Origin: Woeseia sp.
Lineage (GTDB): Bacteria; Pseudomonadota; Gammaproteobacteria; Steroidobacterales; Woeseiaceae
Length of the DNA stretch: 8,790 nucleotides
NCBI GenBank assembly: GCA_003229095.1
Contig: QIHS01000555.1
Span: 1 to 8,790, forward strand
Reading direction: 5' to 3'
The translations under genes were made by a program, and so were the position numbers. The notes beneath the pieces were generated by a model that saw only the letters and a program-made list of their open reading frames with translations, did no database searches and had not been told where the DNA came from. This document shows positions 1 through 7,431 of this stretch, one piece after another (position 1 is the first letter of the stretch; each line of letters begins with the position of its first letter).

Positions 1-891
1 CGCCTCTTGCTCGATAAGCGCTCCGCTACACGGGTGCTCGAATGAAAGTCTTGTGGCGTGCAGGGCCTGGCGACGAAATCGCCTGAGCATGTCGCGCAAT
101 TCGTCCGTGGCCGCCGCAGGCATCATCAGGCGCCCTCCGTAGACCGGGTCGCCGATCAGCGGATTGCGTCGATGCGCGAAATGCACACGAATCTGGTGCG
201 TGCGCCCGGTATCCAGTTGCACGCTGATATAGGTGTGCGCCCGGTAGCGCTGCAACACTCGAAAGTGGGTCAGAGCCCGTTTTCCGCGCTCCTGCACGCT
301 CATTTTAAGCCGATCGACCGGATGGCGGCTGATCGGCGCGTCAATCTTGCCACCCCCTGTGAGAACACCACCACACACCGCGAGGTAGTGTCGGGACAAT
401 TCGCGCTCAGCTAGCATTCGGACAAGTGCCGTATGTGCGGGCAGGGTTTTCGCCACCAGCAACAAACCGCTGGTGTCCTTGTCCAGTCGGTGCACGATGC
501 CGGCCCGCGGGATCTCCTCCAGCACCTGTGCGTGATGCAGCAGCCCGTTCATCAGCGTACCGCGCGTATTGCCCGCACCGGGATGTACCACCAGTCCGGC
601 GGGTTTATTGACAATCAGCAGATCATCGTCTTCGAAAGCAATATCCAGTGTCATAGGCTCGGGCTTGCTGGTCACGCTGACCTCGGCCTCGGGCCGAACG
701 ATCACCTGCTCGCCGCCGTTCACGGCGTCTCGCGGTCGAATTTCTCTATCATCAACGGTGACATTGCCACGTAGAATCCAGCTCTTCAGCCGACTTCTCG
801 AATATTCGGGAAACATCTGTGCCAGGGCCTGGTCCAATCGTTGACCAGCCAGCTCAGGTGGGATACGTTTTTGCAGTGGATCGGTTGACAT
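1..891 (-). CDS. rluD: 23S rRNA pseudouridine synthase RluD (C-terminus cut by window edge)
   Basis: This enzyme isomerises uridines to pseudouridine in helix 69 of 23S rRNA (positions 1911, 1915 and 1917 in E. coli), a cytoplasmic step in large-subunit maturation. Reading the minus strand from the ATG at 891 gives 297 uninterrupted codons to the window edge. An S4-type RNA-binding domain lies at about residues 18-80 (RLDQALAQMFPEYSRSRLKS starts it). The catalytic domain carries HRLDKDTSGLLLV, with the expected catalytic aspartate at residue 137, close to D139 of E. coli RluD. It also carries GRTHQIRVH (229-237), IGDPVYGG (246-253) and RLSFEHP near the edge. The family is about 320-330 residues long, so roughly 25-30 C-terminal residues lie outside the window. 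There is no strong Shine-Dalgarno sequence before the ATG. The gene is divergent from bamD. RluA-family paralogues such as RluC are less likely, given the length, the S4 domain and the bamD neighbour. Confidence 0.93.
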   Translation of the reverse strand, partial: MSTDPLQKRIPPELAGQRLDQALAQMFPEYSRSRLKSWILRGNVTVDDREIRPRDAVNGGEQVIVRPEAEVSVTSKPEPMTLDIAFEDDDLLIVNKPAGLVVHPGAGNTRGTLMNGLLHHAQVLEEIPRAGIVHRLDKDTSGLLLVAKTLPAHTALVRMLAERELSRHYLAVCGGVLTGGGKIDAPISRHPVDRLKMSVQERGKRALTHFRVLQRYRAHTYISVQLDTGRTHQIRVHFAHRRNPLIGDPVYGGRLMMPAAATDELRDMLRRFRRQALHATRLSFEHPCSGALIEQEA

Positions 892-1020
892 AGTGGCTAA
901 TGCTGCCAAAAAGAACGCGCCGAGTTTACGGTATACTTGCCGCTGGCGCCGATATGTTGCACAGTCCGCCCCCGCCATTGCCTGGCGGTACACTCCACCC
1001 ACCCGGCACGCCAAGAATCA
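892..1020. promoter_or_regulatory. rluD-bamD divergent intergenic region, presumed promoters
   Basis: These 129 bases separate the divergent starts of rluD and bamD, so promoters for both are expected here or just inside the genes. A TATACT hexamer at 932-937, containing the palindrome GTATAC, could serve as a -10 element, but no good -35 box stands 16-18 bases upstream. A TTGACA at 885-890 overlaps the rluD start codon and has no partner -10 at the right distance. I cannot see a clear sigma-E type site. The promoter role is inferred from gene orientation. Confidence 0.35.
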
Positions 1021-1851
1021 ATGATGAAATCAGACTGCTCTTTCAATCCGCGACCACAGGTAAATTCCGCTTTGCATAGCAGCGACGGTCCACGGCAGCG
1101 TATTGCCCGTGTTGTCATGATGCTCGCAGTAGCCATCTTACTCAGTGCCGGTTGTGCCGGTCAGAATGAGGAATTTGACCTCACGAAAAACATCACCGAC
1201 GCCTATAAAGATGCACAGCAGGCGGTCGACAACGGCAACTATCGAAAAGCGATCAGCATTTTCGAGGCCTTACAGGCCCGCTTTCCGTTCAGCGAATTCG
1301 CCACCCAGATTCAACTGGAACTGACCTACGCTTATTACAAAGACGGCCGGGAAGAGCAGGCGATTGATGCTGCTGATACTTTTCTGCGTGAGAACCCGAC
1401 CCATCCGCGGGTTGACTATGCACTCTATATACAAGGCCTTGCGTATTTCGATCGCGGCCAGTCGTTGCTCGAACGCCTGTTCAGGAAGAACATCAACAAC
1501 CGACCGCCTCGCGATGGCCAGCGCGCTTTTTCGAGTCTTGGCCGACTGGTTGAGCGCTACCCCGCCAGTGCTTACGCTGCCGACGCGCAGCAGCGGCTGG
1601 TTTACCTGAAAAACCGCCTGGCTGCTTACGAAAACACGGTCGCCCGTTTTTACATTGAGCGGGATGCCTTTGTCGCCGCCCTGAACCGGGCCAAGACTGC
1701 CCTGGAAACCTACCATGGCGCCGAAAGTGGCGCAGAATCGCTACAGATCATGATAACGGCCTACGAAGGCTTAGGTATGTTGGGACTTGCAGAAGACACT
1801 CGCCGTGTCCTTGAGAAAAATTTCTCGGACGATCCGGTCGCGCAGAACTAG
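1021..1851 (+). CDS. bamD: Outer membrane protein assembly lipoprotein BamD (ComL/YfiO)
   Basis: BamD is the essential lipoprotein of the BAM complex. It sits on the periplasmic face of the outer membrane and helps BamA insert beta-barrel proteins. From the ATG at 1021 the protein has 276 residues. Arginines precede a hydrophobic stretch (MMLAVAILLSAGC), giving a lipoprotein signal with the modified cysteine at residue 45 (codon 1153-1155). Alanine follows the cysteine, which is compatible with outer-membrane sorting. The mature part is TPR-like, with family hallmarks RFPFSEFATQ, LTYAYYK, NPTHPRVDYALY and RLVYLKNRLAAYE, matching the E. coli BamD pattern throughout. The start is uncertain. An in-frame ATG at 937 would give 304 residues and an unlikely leader. 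A TTG at 1072, preceded by AGG, would give a more usual 27-residue signal peptide. The ATG at 1117 would lose the positive residues. The gene converges on nadE with a gap of only 14 bases. Confidence 0.93.
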   Translation: MMKSDCSFNPRPQVNSALHSSDGPRQRIARVVMMLAVAILLSAGCAGQNEEFDLTKNITDAYKDAQQAVDNGNYRKAISIFEALQARFPFSEFATQIQLELTYAYYKDGREEQAIDAADTFLRENPTHPRVDYALYIQGLAYFDRGQSLLERLFRKNINNRPPRDGQRAFSSLGRLVERYPASAYAADAQQRLVYLKNRLAAYENTVARFYIERDAFVAALNRAKTALETYHGAESGAESLQIMITAYEGLGMLGLAEDTRRVLEKNFSDDPVAQN

Positions 1852-1865
1852 TCAGCGCGGCTGTC

Positions 1866-3497
1866 TTATTCCGGAAAGGTATAGCGAGAGGTAATCGGAT
1901 AGCGCCAGTCGCGGCCGAACGCCCTGCTCGAAATTCTAATTCCCGGTGGTGCCTGGCGACGTTTGTATTCATTGCGCTTGACCATCTCAAGCACACTGAC
2001 CACGGTATCTTTATCGAATCCCGCCGCGACGATCTCCGCCACAGACAAATCACGCTCAATGAATGCCTCAAGAATGGGATCGAGCACATCGTAGTCCGGC
2101 AGCGTATCGGTGTCTTTCTGATTCGGCCGTAGCTCGGCGGATGGCGGTCTGGTGATAACGCGCTGCGGAATGGCTTCGCTTACAGTGTTGCGGTAGTGGG
2201 CAAGGCGATAGACCTGAGATTTACTACAGTCTTTGATGGGTGCGAAGCCGCCCGCCATATCCCCGTATAGCGTCGCATAGCCGACTGCCATCTCACTCTT
2301 GTTGCCTGTCGTCAACAACATGCAGCCAGTCTTGTTAGAAATAGACATCAGCAAGAGCCCTCGACAACGAGCCTGGATATTCTCCTCTGTTACATCGGCA
2401 TCGTGCCCCTGAAAAATATCGGCAAGCTGGTCAGTAATCGCTGCATAGATCGGTTCGATGGGAATGACGTCATACTCAATGCTCAGCAGGGCCGCCTGTT
2501 TGGCGGCATCTTCCTGGCTCATGTTGCTGGTATAGCGAAACGGCATCATGACGCAGCGCACCTTGTCTGCACCCAATGCATCGCAGGCGATGGCCAGCAC
2601 CAGTGCCGAGTCAATTCCTCCCGACAGGCCAAGAATGACGCCCGGGAAGCCGTTCTTCTGCACGTAGTCGCGCGTGCCGCACACCAACGCCTCGTACACA
2701 CTTTGCTCGCGCGGCAATATTGGCGAGAGTTGCGCTCGCGATGGCGCCACGCCAGCACCATCGGCTTCCAGGTCAAGGCGATACAAACCCTCCGCGAACG
2801 GCTCCGCGCGAAAACAAATCTCGCCCTGTGCGTCCATGGCGAATGAGCCTCCATCGAATACCAGCTCATCCTGACCTCCCACCATGTTGAGATATACCAC
2901 CGGAATGCCGATTTCTTCGACCCGTTGCCGCACGACCCGCTCGCGGTGTTGCTGACTATCGAGCTCGTAAGGAGAGCCATTGATCACGACAATGACTTCC
3001 GCACCCGCCGCACGACAGGCCGCCGCAGGGCCACCCTTCCATACGTCTTCGCAGATATTGATGCCGACGCGGATGCCATTCAACAGGAAAACCGACGCAT
3101 TCTTGCCGGCAGAAAAATAGCGCTGCTCGTCAAAAACCCGGTAGTTGGGCAGAAAATGCTTGCGATAGTGGGCCAGCACGATGCCGTCTTTGCAGACCAT
3201 GCAGGCATTGTAGATGTCGTCGCCATCGTATTCGGGGTAGCCGATCAACAGCGCGATATCGCGCACAGATGTCCTGATGGTTTCGACTGCCTCATCGACA
3301 CGACGCTGCAGGCCGGAGTGCAGCAGCAGGTCCTCAGGTGGATAGCCACAAACACTTAGTTCGGGGAAGACGACCAGGTCGGCGTGCATCTCATCATGCG
3401 CACGAGCTGAGTAGTCGATTATTTTTTGCGTATTGCCCGCAATATCGCCAACGACAAGATCCACTTGTGCCAGTGCAATGATGACCTTGTCGTTCAT
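1866..3497 (-). CDS. nadE: Glutamine-dependent NAD+ synthetase, two-domain
   Basis: This enzyme makes NAD+ from nicotinic acid adenine dinucleotide and ATP, using ammonia released from glutamine, as the last step of NAD biosynthesis in the cytoplasm. The 543-residue protein has an N-terminal nitrilase-like glutaminase domain (about 1-265). Its apparent catalytic triad is E46 (FPELSVCGYPPEDLL), K113 (YRKHFLPNY) and C149 (GINICEDVW). The C-terminal synthetase domain carries the ATP pyrophosphatase loop LSGGIDSA (291-298), TGNKSE (397-402), PPSAELRPNQ (451-460) and a C-terminal RRQAPPGIRIS and FGRDWRYPI. It is thus the long single-chain form, not the short ammonia-dependent NadE of E. coli (about 275 residues). 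The length is normal for the family. The start at 3497 fits the family N-terminus (IIALAQVDLVVGDI), although no clear Shine-Dalgarno precedes it. It lies 58 bases downstream of sucD on the same strand, so cotranscription is likely. Confidence 0.96.
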   Translation of the reverse strand: MNDKVIIALAQVDLVVGDIAGNTQKIIDYSARAHDEMHADLVVFPELSVCGYPPEDLLLHSGLQRRVDEAVETIRTSVRDIALLIGYPEYDGDDIYNACMVCKDGIVLAHYRKHFLPNYRVFDEQRYFSAGKNASVFLLNGIRVGINICEDVWKGGPAAACRAAGAEVIVVINGSPYELDSQQHRERVVRQRVEEIGIPVVYLNMVGGQDELVFDGGSFAMDAQGEICFRAEPFAEGLYRLDLEADGAGVAPSRAQLSPILPREQSVYEALVCGTRDYVQKNGFPGVILGLSGGIDSALVLAIACDALGADKVRCVMMPFRYTSNMSQEDAAKQAALLSIEYDVIPIEPIYAAITDQLADIFQGHDADVTEENIQARCRGLLLMSISNKTGCMLLTTGNKSEMAVGYATLYGDMAGGFAPIKDCSKSQVYRLAHYRNTVSEAIPQRVITRPPSAELRPNQKDTDTLPDYDVLDPILEAFIERDLSVAEIVAAGFDKDTVVSVLEMVKRNEYKRRQAPPGIRISSRAFGRDWRYPITSRYTFPE

Positions 3498-3512
3498 GAA
3501 GAGAGAGTACGC

Positions 3513-3527
3513 TTCCTGCGGCAGGAA
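3513..3527 (-). repeat. Inverted repeat between sucD and nadE
   Basis: A perfect inverted repeat, TTCCTGC-G-GCAGGAA, lies in the 58-base gap between the sucD stop and the nadE start. As RNA it would form a 6-bp stem with a 3-base loop. On the minus strand it is followed by a CU-rich stretch (ACTCTCTCTTC) rather than a run of U, so it is not a typical rho-independent terminator. It could be an RNA-stability or processing hairpin or an attenuator; its function is unknown. Confidence 0.4.
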
Positions 3528-3555
3528 ACCACCCGGATCAGAAGGCCCAGATCAT

Positions 3556-4431
3556 TTATGCCGTTGCAAGCAACTCCAGCATCTTGCTGCCGAGCTCTGC
3601 CGGTGAGCGCACGGTTGCAACGCCTGCGGCATCCAGCGCTTTGAACTTATCCTCAGCCGTGCCCTTGCCGCCGGCAATGATTGCGCCCGCATGGCCCATG
3701 CGCTTCCCTGCCGGGGCGGTAACGCCCGCAATGTAGGCGACCACGGGTTTTGTCACTTCAGATTGAATGAATTCCGCGGCTGCTTCCTCGTCAGTGCCGC
3801 CGATTTCGCCGACCATGACGACACCCTCGGTCTGCGGGTCTTGCTGGAACAGCGCGAGGCAATCGATAAAGCTCATGCCGCGGACCGGATCTCCGCCAAT
3901 ACCAATGCAGGTGCTTTGACCAAGACCGTTTTGCGTGGTCTGGTAGACCGCCTCATAAGTCAGCGTGCCGGAACGCGAGACAACACCGATCTTGCCCGGC
4001 TGGTGAATGAATCCCGGCATGATGCCGATCTTGCATTCTCCCGGTGTGATGATGCCTGGACAGTTGGGCCCGATCAGCCGGCAATCGTATTCCGCCAGCG
4101 CCGATTTAACCTTGACCATGTCCAGAACCGGAATGCCCTCGGTAATACAGACGATCAGGCTTACACCTGAATCGGCCGCCTCGAGAATGGCATCGGCGGC
4201 AAATGGGGCCGGCACGTAAATCATGCTGACATCAGCGCCAGTCGTTGCGACTGCCTCGCGCATCGTGTTGTAAACAGGCACACCGAGATGTTCCTCGCCA
4301 CCGCGACCGGGCGTGACCCCTGCAACAACCTTGCTGCCATAGTCCATACATTGCTCGGTGTGAAACGAACCCTGGTTGCCAGTGATTCCCTGGCAGATAA
4401 TTTTGCTGTTCTTGTCGACCAATATGCTCAT
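3556..4431 (-). CDS. sucD: Succinyl-CoA synthetase (ADP-forming) alpha subunit
   Basis: The alpha subunit binds CoA and carries the phosphohistidine of succinyl-CoA synthetase. That enzyme is the TCA-cycle step converting succinyl-CoA to succinate with formation of ATP or GTP. The 291-residue protein has the CoA-binding Rossmann domain at the N-terminus (GITGNQGSFHTEQCMDYG, residues 15-32, and VAGVTPGRGG). The ligase domain carries GPNCPGIITPGE (121-132), GKIGVVSRSGTLTYE (146-160), GIGGDP and MVGEIGG. The active-site histidine is in GHAGAII, at residue 247, matching H246 of E. coli. The length equals the family norm (about 289-291). The start at 4431 is 16 bases after the sucC stop, with AGGA in that gap as a ribosome binding site. 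This tight spacing points to cotranscription and coupled translation with sucC, as expected for subunits of one complex. Confidence 0.97.
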   Translation of the reverse strand: MSILVDKNSKIICQGITGNQGSFHTEQCMDYGSKVVAGVTPGRGGEEHLGVPVYNTMREAVATTGADVSMIYVPAPFAADAILEAADSGVSLIVCITEGIPVLDMVKVKSALAEYDCRLIGPNCPGIITPGECKIGIMPGFIHQPGKIGVVSRSGTLTYEAVYQTTQNGLGQSTCIGIGGDPVRGMSFIDCLALFQQDPQTEGVVMVGEIGGTDEEAAAEFIQSEVTKPVVAYIAGVTAPAGKRMGHAGAIIAGGKGTAEDKFKALDAAGVATVRSPAELGSKMLELLATA

Positions 4432-4447
4432 TTAAGCGGGGTTCCTG

Positions 4448-5611
4448 TTACGCATTGGATGCTGCAACGACACTGATCGCTGCGTCCGTCAGATCTTTTG
4501 CCGAAATAATGTTGAGTCCGCTGGCTGCCAGCAGCGCGCGACCTTTGTCGACATTCGTCCCTTCCAGGCGTGCTACCACGGGCACGCTGACACCTACTTC
4601 TTTCACGGCGCTGATGATGCCCTCGGCGATCAGGTCACAGCGAACGATGCCGCCGAAAATGTTGACCAGAATTGCACTTACATTTTCGTTGGAAAGAATG
4701 AGTTTGAATGCCGCTGCAACACGTTCGCTGGTGGCGCCACCGCCGACATCGAGAAAGTTAGCAGGCTCGCCGCCATGCAACTTGATCAGGTCCATTGTCG
4801 CCATAGCCAGTCCGGCCCCATTAACCATGCAGGCGATATCGCCATCCAGCGAGACGTAGTTGAGGTCGTGTTTGGCCGCCTCACGTTCATTCTCGTCTTC
4901 CTGGCTCGAATCACGCATTTCAGCCAGTCGCGACTGTCGAAAAAGCGCGTTCTCCTCAATGTTGATCTTGCCATCCAGCGCAATCACATCGCCGCTGCGG
5001 TTCACGATCAATGGATTCACTTCGACCAGGCTTGCATCGCATTCGAGAAACAATCGATACAGGCGCCCGATAATGTCAGCGAACTGGCGGCTTTGTTTCT
5101 TATCGAGACCAAGACCGAAGGCGAGCTGGCGGGCCTGGTACGGTTGCAGGCCGGCGTCAGGGGAGACCACCACTGTGAATATCTGCTCCGGTGTATCCGC
5201 CGCAACCTGCTCGATGTCCATGCCACCTGCGGCAGAGGCAATAAAGGAGACTTTGTTGACGTCACGATCAACCAGCATGCTCAGATACAATTCGCGCTCG
5301 ATATCCGAGCCGGCCTCGACATAGACGACGTTTACCGGCAAGCCTTCCGGTCCGGACTGGTGCGTAACCAGCATTGTGCCAAGCATATCCCCGGCGTATT
5401 GGCGAACCTCGTCTGCCGAACGGGCAAGCTTTACGCCACCGGCCTTGCCTCGCCCGCCGGCATGGACCTGGGCTTTTACCACCCACAGTTCACCGCCCAG
5501 AGTCTCAACCGCGGCGACCGCGGCATCGACAGTCTCGGCGGCAACACCCTCAGGGACCGGAATGCCATATTCGGCAAAAAGTTGTTTTGACTGATATTCG
5601 TGAAGATTCAT
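4448..5611 (-). CDS. sucC: Succinyl-CoA synthetase (ADP-forming) beta subunit
   Basis: The beta subunit provides the nucleotide-binding ATP-grasp domain and binds succinate in the SucC-SucD complex of the TCA cycle. The 387-residue protein (E. coli SucC has 388) opens with MNLHEYQSKQLFAEYG, typical of the family. It carries the ATP-grasp motif VVKAQVHAGGRGKAGG (44-59, K46 a likely nucleotide contact). Residues N199 and D213, in EVNPLIV and ALDGKI, match the magnesium ligands of E. coli SucC. GGEPANFLDVGGGA (280-293) and NIFGGIVRCDLIA (317-329) complete the C-terminal CoA-ligase domain. The start at 5611 is fixed by this conserved N-terminus. The frame stays open upstream to 5800, but that extension has no family similarity and would overlap pilS. 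CAGG lies 6 bases before the ATG. No sucAB genes lie upstream, so the unit must use its own promoter in the divergent region. Confidence 0.97.
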   Translation of the reverse strand: MNLHEYQSKQLFAEYGIPVPEGVAAETVDAAVAAVETLGGELWVVKAQVHAGGRGKAGGVKLARSADEVRQYAGDMLGTMLVTHQSGPEGLPVNVVYVEAGSDIERELYLSMLVDRDVNKVSFIASAAGGMDIEQVAADTPEQIFTVVVSPDAGLQPYQARQLAFGLGLDKKQSRQFADIIGRLYRLFLECDASLVEVNPLIVNRSGDVIALDGKINIEENALFRQSRLAEMRDSSQEDENEREAAKHDLNYVSLDGDIACMVNGAGLAMATMDLIKLHGGEPANFLDVGGGATSERVAAAFKLILSNENVSAILVNIFGGIVRCDLIAEGIISAVKEVGVSVPVVARLEGTNVDKGRALLAASGLNIISAKDLTDAAISVVAASNA

Positions 5612-5746
5612 TGTTGCCTGTTTTTTAAAGGTGTGAAAAAGTCGGCGTATTTTGTCGGAATCCACCTTAAGACGCAAAATTACCTGCGTTCTTCGACTAC
5701 AATTCAGTCGAACCGGCGGCAGGCACGGTATAAAGACACGGAGACG
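5612..5746. promoter_or_regulatory. sucC-pilS divergent promoter region
   Basis: These 135 bases hold the promoters for sucC (leftward) and pilS (rightward), as inferred from gene orientation. For pilS, one candidate sigma-70 site is TTGTCG at 5652-5657, a 17-base spacer, and CAAAAT at 5675-5680 (four of six matches in each box). A TATAAA at 5729-5734 lies close to the pilS start but lacks a good -35. On the sucC side, the region just before the gene is A-rich on the coding strand (TTTAAAAAACAGG). The region also holds a perfect inverted repeat, listed separately. None of these elements is strong enough to name with confidence. Confidence 0.4.
5692..5712. repeat. 7-bp perfect inverted repeat, possible operator
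   Basis: TTCGACT at 5692-5698 and AGTCGAA at 5706-5712 form a perfect inverted repeat around a 7-base centre (ACAATTC). It lies 35 bases before the chosen pilS start and 81 bases before the sucC start. The symmetry suits a dimeric regulator or a small transcript hairpin. The pairing is seen directly; the role is inferred, and a chance occurrence cannot be excluded. Confidence 0.4.
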
Positions 5747-7417
5747 ATGGACGCGGTGCAAACAGAAACGAGTTCCCTCAGAGGCGATTCCCCGCTGCAC
5801 CGTGCCATCGAAGAATCCGATCTGACCTGGCGCGTGCTTGGCACGCTCAATCTTTTTCGGCTGTTCCTCGCCATTATTCTTCTCGTGTTATTTTTCGCAG
5901 GCAGCGAGCCGCGGCTGTTTGGCGAGCGCTATCCAACACTCTTTTTCGCAATTGCCGCCGCCTATCTGGCCTTTTCCATTCTGTCCGGTGTCGCAATCCG
6001 CGGGCGCTGGGCGACCTCAGGTCCGCAAACCTACACGCAACTGACGGTAGATATTGCCGTGGTCGTCTTACTGATGCACGCAAGCGGCGGCATCAGCAGT
6101 GGTCTGGGCGGCTTGCTGGTGGTGTTTGTGGGTGCCGGCAGCCTCATATTGTCCACCCAGGTGCCGGCCTTCTTTGCGGCCATCGCGACCATCGCGGTGC
6201 TTGGCGAGCAGTTTTTTTCGCAACTCGGCGGTGTCAGCGACAGCAGTGAGTACTCCGCTGCAGGCGTCCTTGGCGCCATCATATTCGCCATATCGCTAGC
6301 CGCCCGGCCACTGGCAAGACGCATTCAGTTCAGCGAAGCACTCGCGCGGCAGCGAGGTGTCGATCTCGCCAATCTGTCTGAACTGAACGAATACATCGTG
6401 CAGCACTTGCGCGAAAGCATCGTCGTCATCGACGCTGACAACGGGGTGCGACTCATCAATACCTCTGCTGCGCTATTGCTGGGTGCGCCCGCAGATTGCC
6501 ACGGCATGAACATCGGTGACGCCTCTCCCGATCTCGGCGCGTACGTCGTCAAATGGCGCGCAAATCTGGAAGCCTCCTCGCACACTGACCTCACAATGCG
6601 GGCAAACGATGACAGCGCGCGAATCAAGGCGCACCTTGCACCGCTGGGCAAAGGGGACGAGAGGAGTGGGCCGATACTGGTTTTTCTTGAAGATGCGAGC
6701 CTGATGAATGCGCGCGTCCAGCAATCGAAACTGGCCTCACTGGGGCGTCTCAGCGCCAGTATTGCGCACGAGATCCGCAACCCGGTGGGCGCGATGAGTC
6801 ACGCAGGGCAATTACTGGCGGAGTCGAAGGCACTGACAAAAGACGACCTGCGCCTGACCGAAATCATCAGCACACATGCCGAGCGCGTCAGCCATATCAT
6901 CGACAATGTGTTGCAATTGTCGCGCCGTGAGTCCAGCCGGCCGGAGCACTTTTCCCTGGGGCCCTGGTTAGAGGATTTTGCGCAGGAGTTTTCCCGGACG
7001 CTCGAGTTGCAGGAAGGACAGTTGAGCGCGCTGGACACCGATACCGATCTTGAAATTCGCATGGATCCCAGTCATCTTCGCCAGGTCCTGTGGAACCTTT
7101 GCGATAACGCGGTCAAGTATGCGAGTGAAACCGGTGGAATTCTGGTGGAACTGCAAACCGGACGTACCCAACGCACCGAGCAGCCTTACCTGGAAGTTCT
7201 TGACAAGGGTCACGGCGTGGACCCGGCAACGGTGGATAAAATATTCGAACCGTTTTTCACTGCACGCAGTGGTGGTACCGGTCTTGGGCTCTACATATCC
7301 AGAGAGCTTTGTGAATTGAATCGCGCGACACTCGTATACCAGGCTCGTGATACGGGTGGCAGTATTTTCAGAGTCGTGTTCGCGGACCCTGATCGATGGG
7401 AAGACGTTAATAGTTGA
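5747..7417 (+). CDS. pilS: PilS-type membrane sensor histidine kinase
   Basis: PilS is the inner-membrane sensor kinase that phosphorylates PilR. In known systems this controls sigma-54 transcription of the type IV pilin gene. The 556-residue protein has a short cytoplasmic N-terminus, then about six hydrophobic segments between residues 35 and 186 with short loops, as in Pseudomonas PilS. A PAS-like domain follows at about 212-315 (ELNEYIVQHLRESIVVIDAD). The dimerisation box SASIAHEIRNPVGAMSHAGQ (336-355) has the phosphoacceptor H341. The ATPase domain has an N box (RQVLWNLCDNAVKYA, 445-459), a G1 box DKGHG (486-490), an F box FEPFFTA (500-506) and a G2 box GGTGLGLYI (509-517). All catalytic boxes look intact. 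The ATG at 5747 is chosen because GGAG precedes it, although only 3 bases away, and because the length is near the usual 530. The frame is open back to 5600, but that would overlap sucC. Only a few bases separate it from pilR. Confidence 0.93.
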   Translation: MDAVQTETSSLRGDSPLHRAIEESDLTWRVLGTLNLFRLFLAIILLVLFFAGSEPRLFGERYPTLFFAIAAAYLAFSILSGVAIRGRWATSGPQTYTQLTVDIAVVVLLMHASGGISSGLGGLLVVFVGAGSLILSTQVPAFFAAIATIAVLGEQFFSQLGGVSDSSEYSAAGVLGAIIFAISLAARPLARRIQFSEALARQRGVDLANLSELNEYIVQHLRESIVVIDADNGVRLINTSAALLLGAPADCHGMNIGDASPDLGAYVVKWRANLEASSHTDLTMRANDDSARIKAHLAPLGKGDERSGPILVFLEDASLMNARVQQSKLASLGRLSASIAHEIRNPVGAMSHAGQLLAESKALTKDDLRLTEIISTHAERVSHIIDNVLQLSRRESSRPEHFSLGPWLEDFAQEFSRTLELQEGQLSALDTDTDLEIRMDPSHLRQVLWNLCDNAVKYASETGGILVELQTGRTQRTEQPYLEVLDKGHGVDPATVDKIFEPFFTARSGGTGLGLYISRELCELNRATLVYQARDTGGSIFRVVFADPDRWEDVNS

Positions 7418-7431
7418 ATGGTCAAGTGAAG

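Noticed and set aside
58..774. Several plus-strand open frames of 60-120 codons
   Set aside because: They are antisense to rluD, whose minus-strand frame carries the S4 domain and the catalytic HRLD motif without interruption.
944..961. Sigma-54-like promoter TGGC...TTGCA upstream of bamD
   Set aside because: The GG and GC dinucleotides are 12 bases apart instead of the required 10, and bamD is not expected to use sigma-54.
1853..1863. Small hairpin CAGC-GCG-GCTG between the convergent bamD and nadE
   Set aside because: The stem has only 4 base pairs and is followed by a weak T-rich stretch (TCTTATT), too weak to call a terminator.
3691..4170. Plus-strand open frame of 159 codons opposite sucD
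   Set aside because: It lies wholly antisense to conserved sucD, has no recognisable motifs or plausible ribosome binding site, and is a shadow frame.
4775..5590. Long plus-strand open frame (271 codons) opposite sucC
   Set aside because: It is antisense to a fully recognisable SucC with intact motifs, shows no domain of its own, and is best explained as a shadow of a GC-rich coding strand.
5600..5746. N-terminal extension of PilS to an ATG at 5600
   Set aside because: It would overlap the start of sucC and consume the whole divergent promoter region; the ATG at 5747 has a GGAG before it and gives a normal length.
5612..5800. N-terminal extension of SucC to an ATG at 5800
   Set aside because: The extra 63 residues have no family similarity and would overlap the start of pilS; the conserved SucC N-terminus begins at 5611.
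5839..5854. Perfect sigma-54 -24 element TGGCACG within pilS
   Set aside because: The -12 position lacks the required GC, and the site is inside coding sequence.
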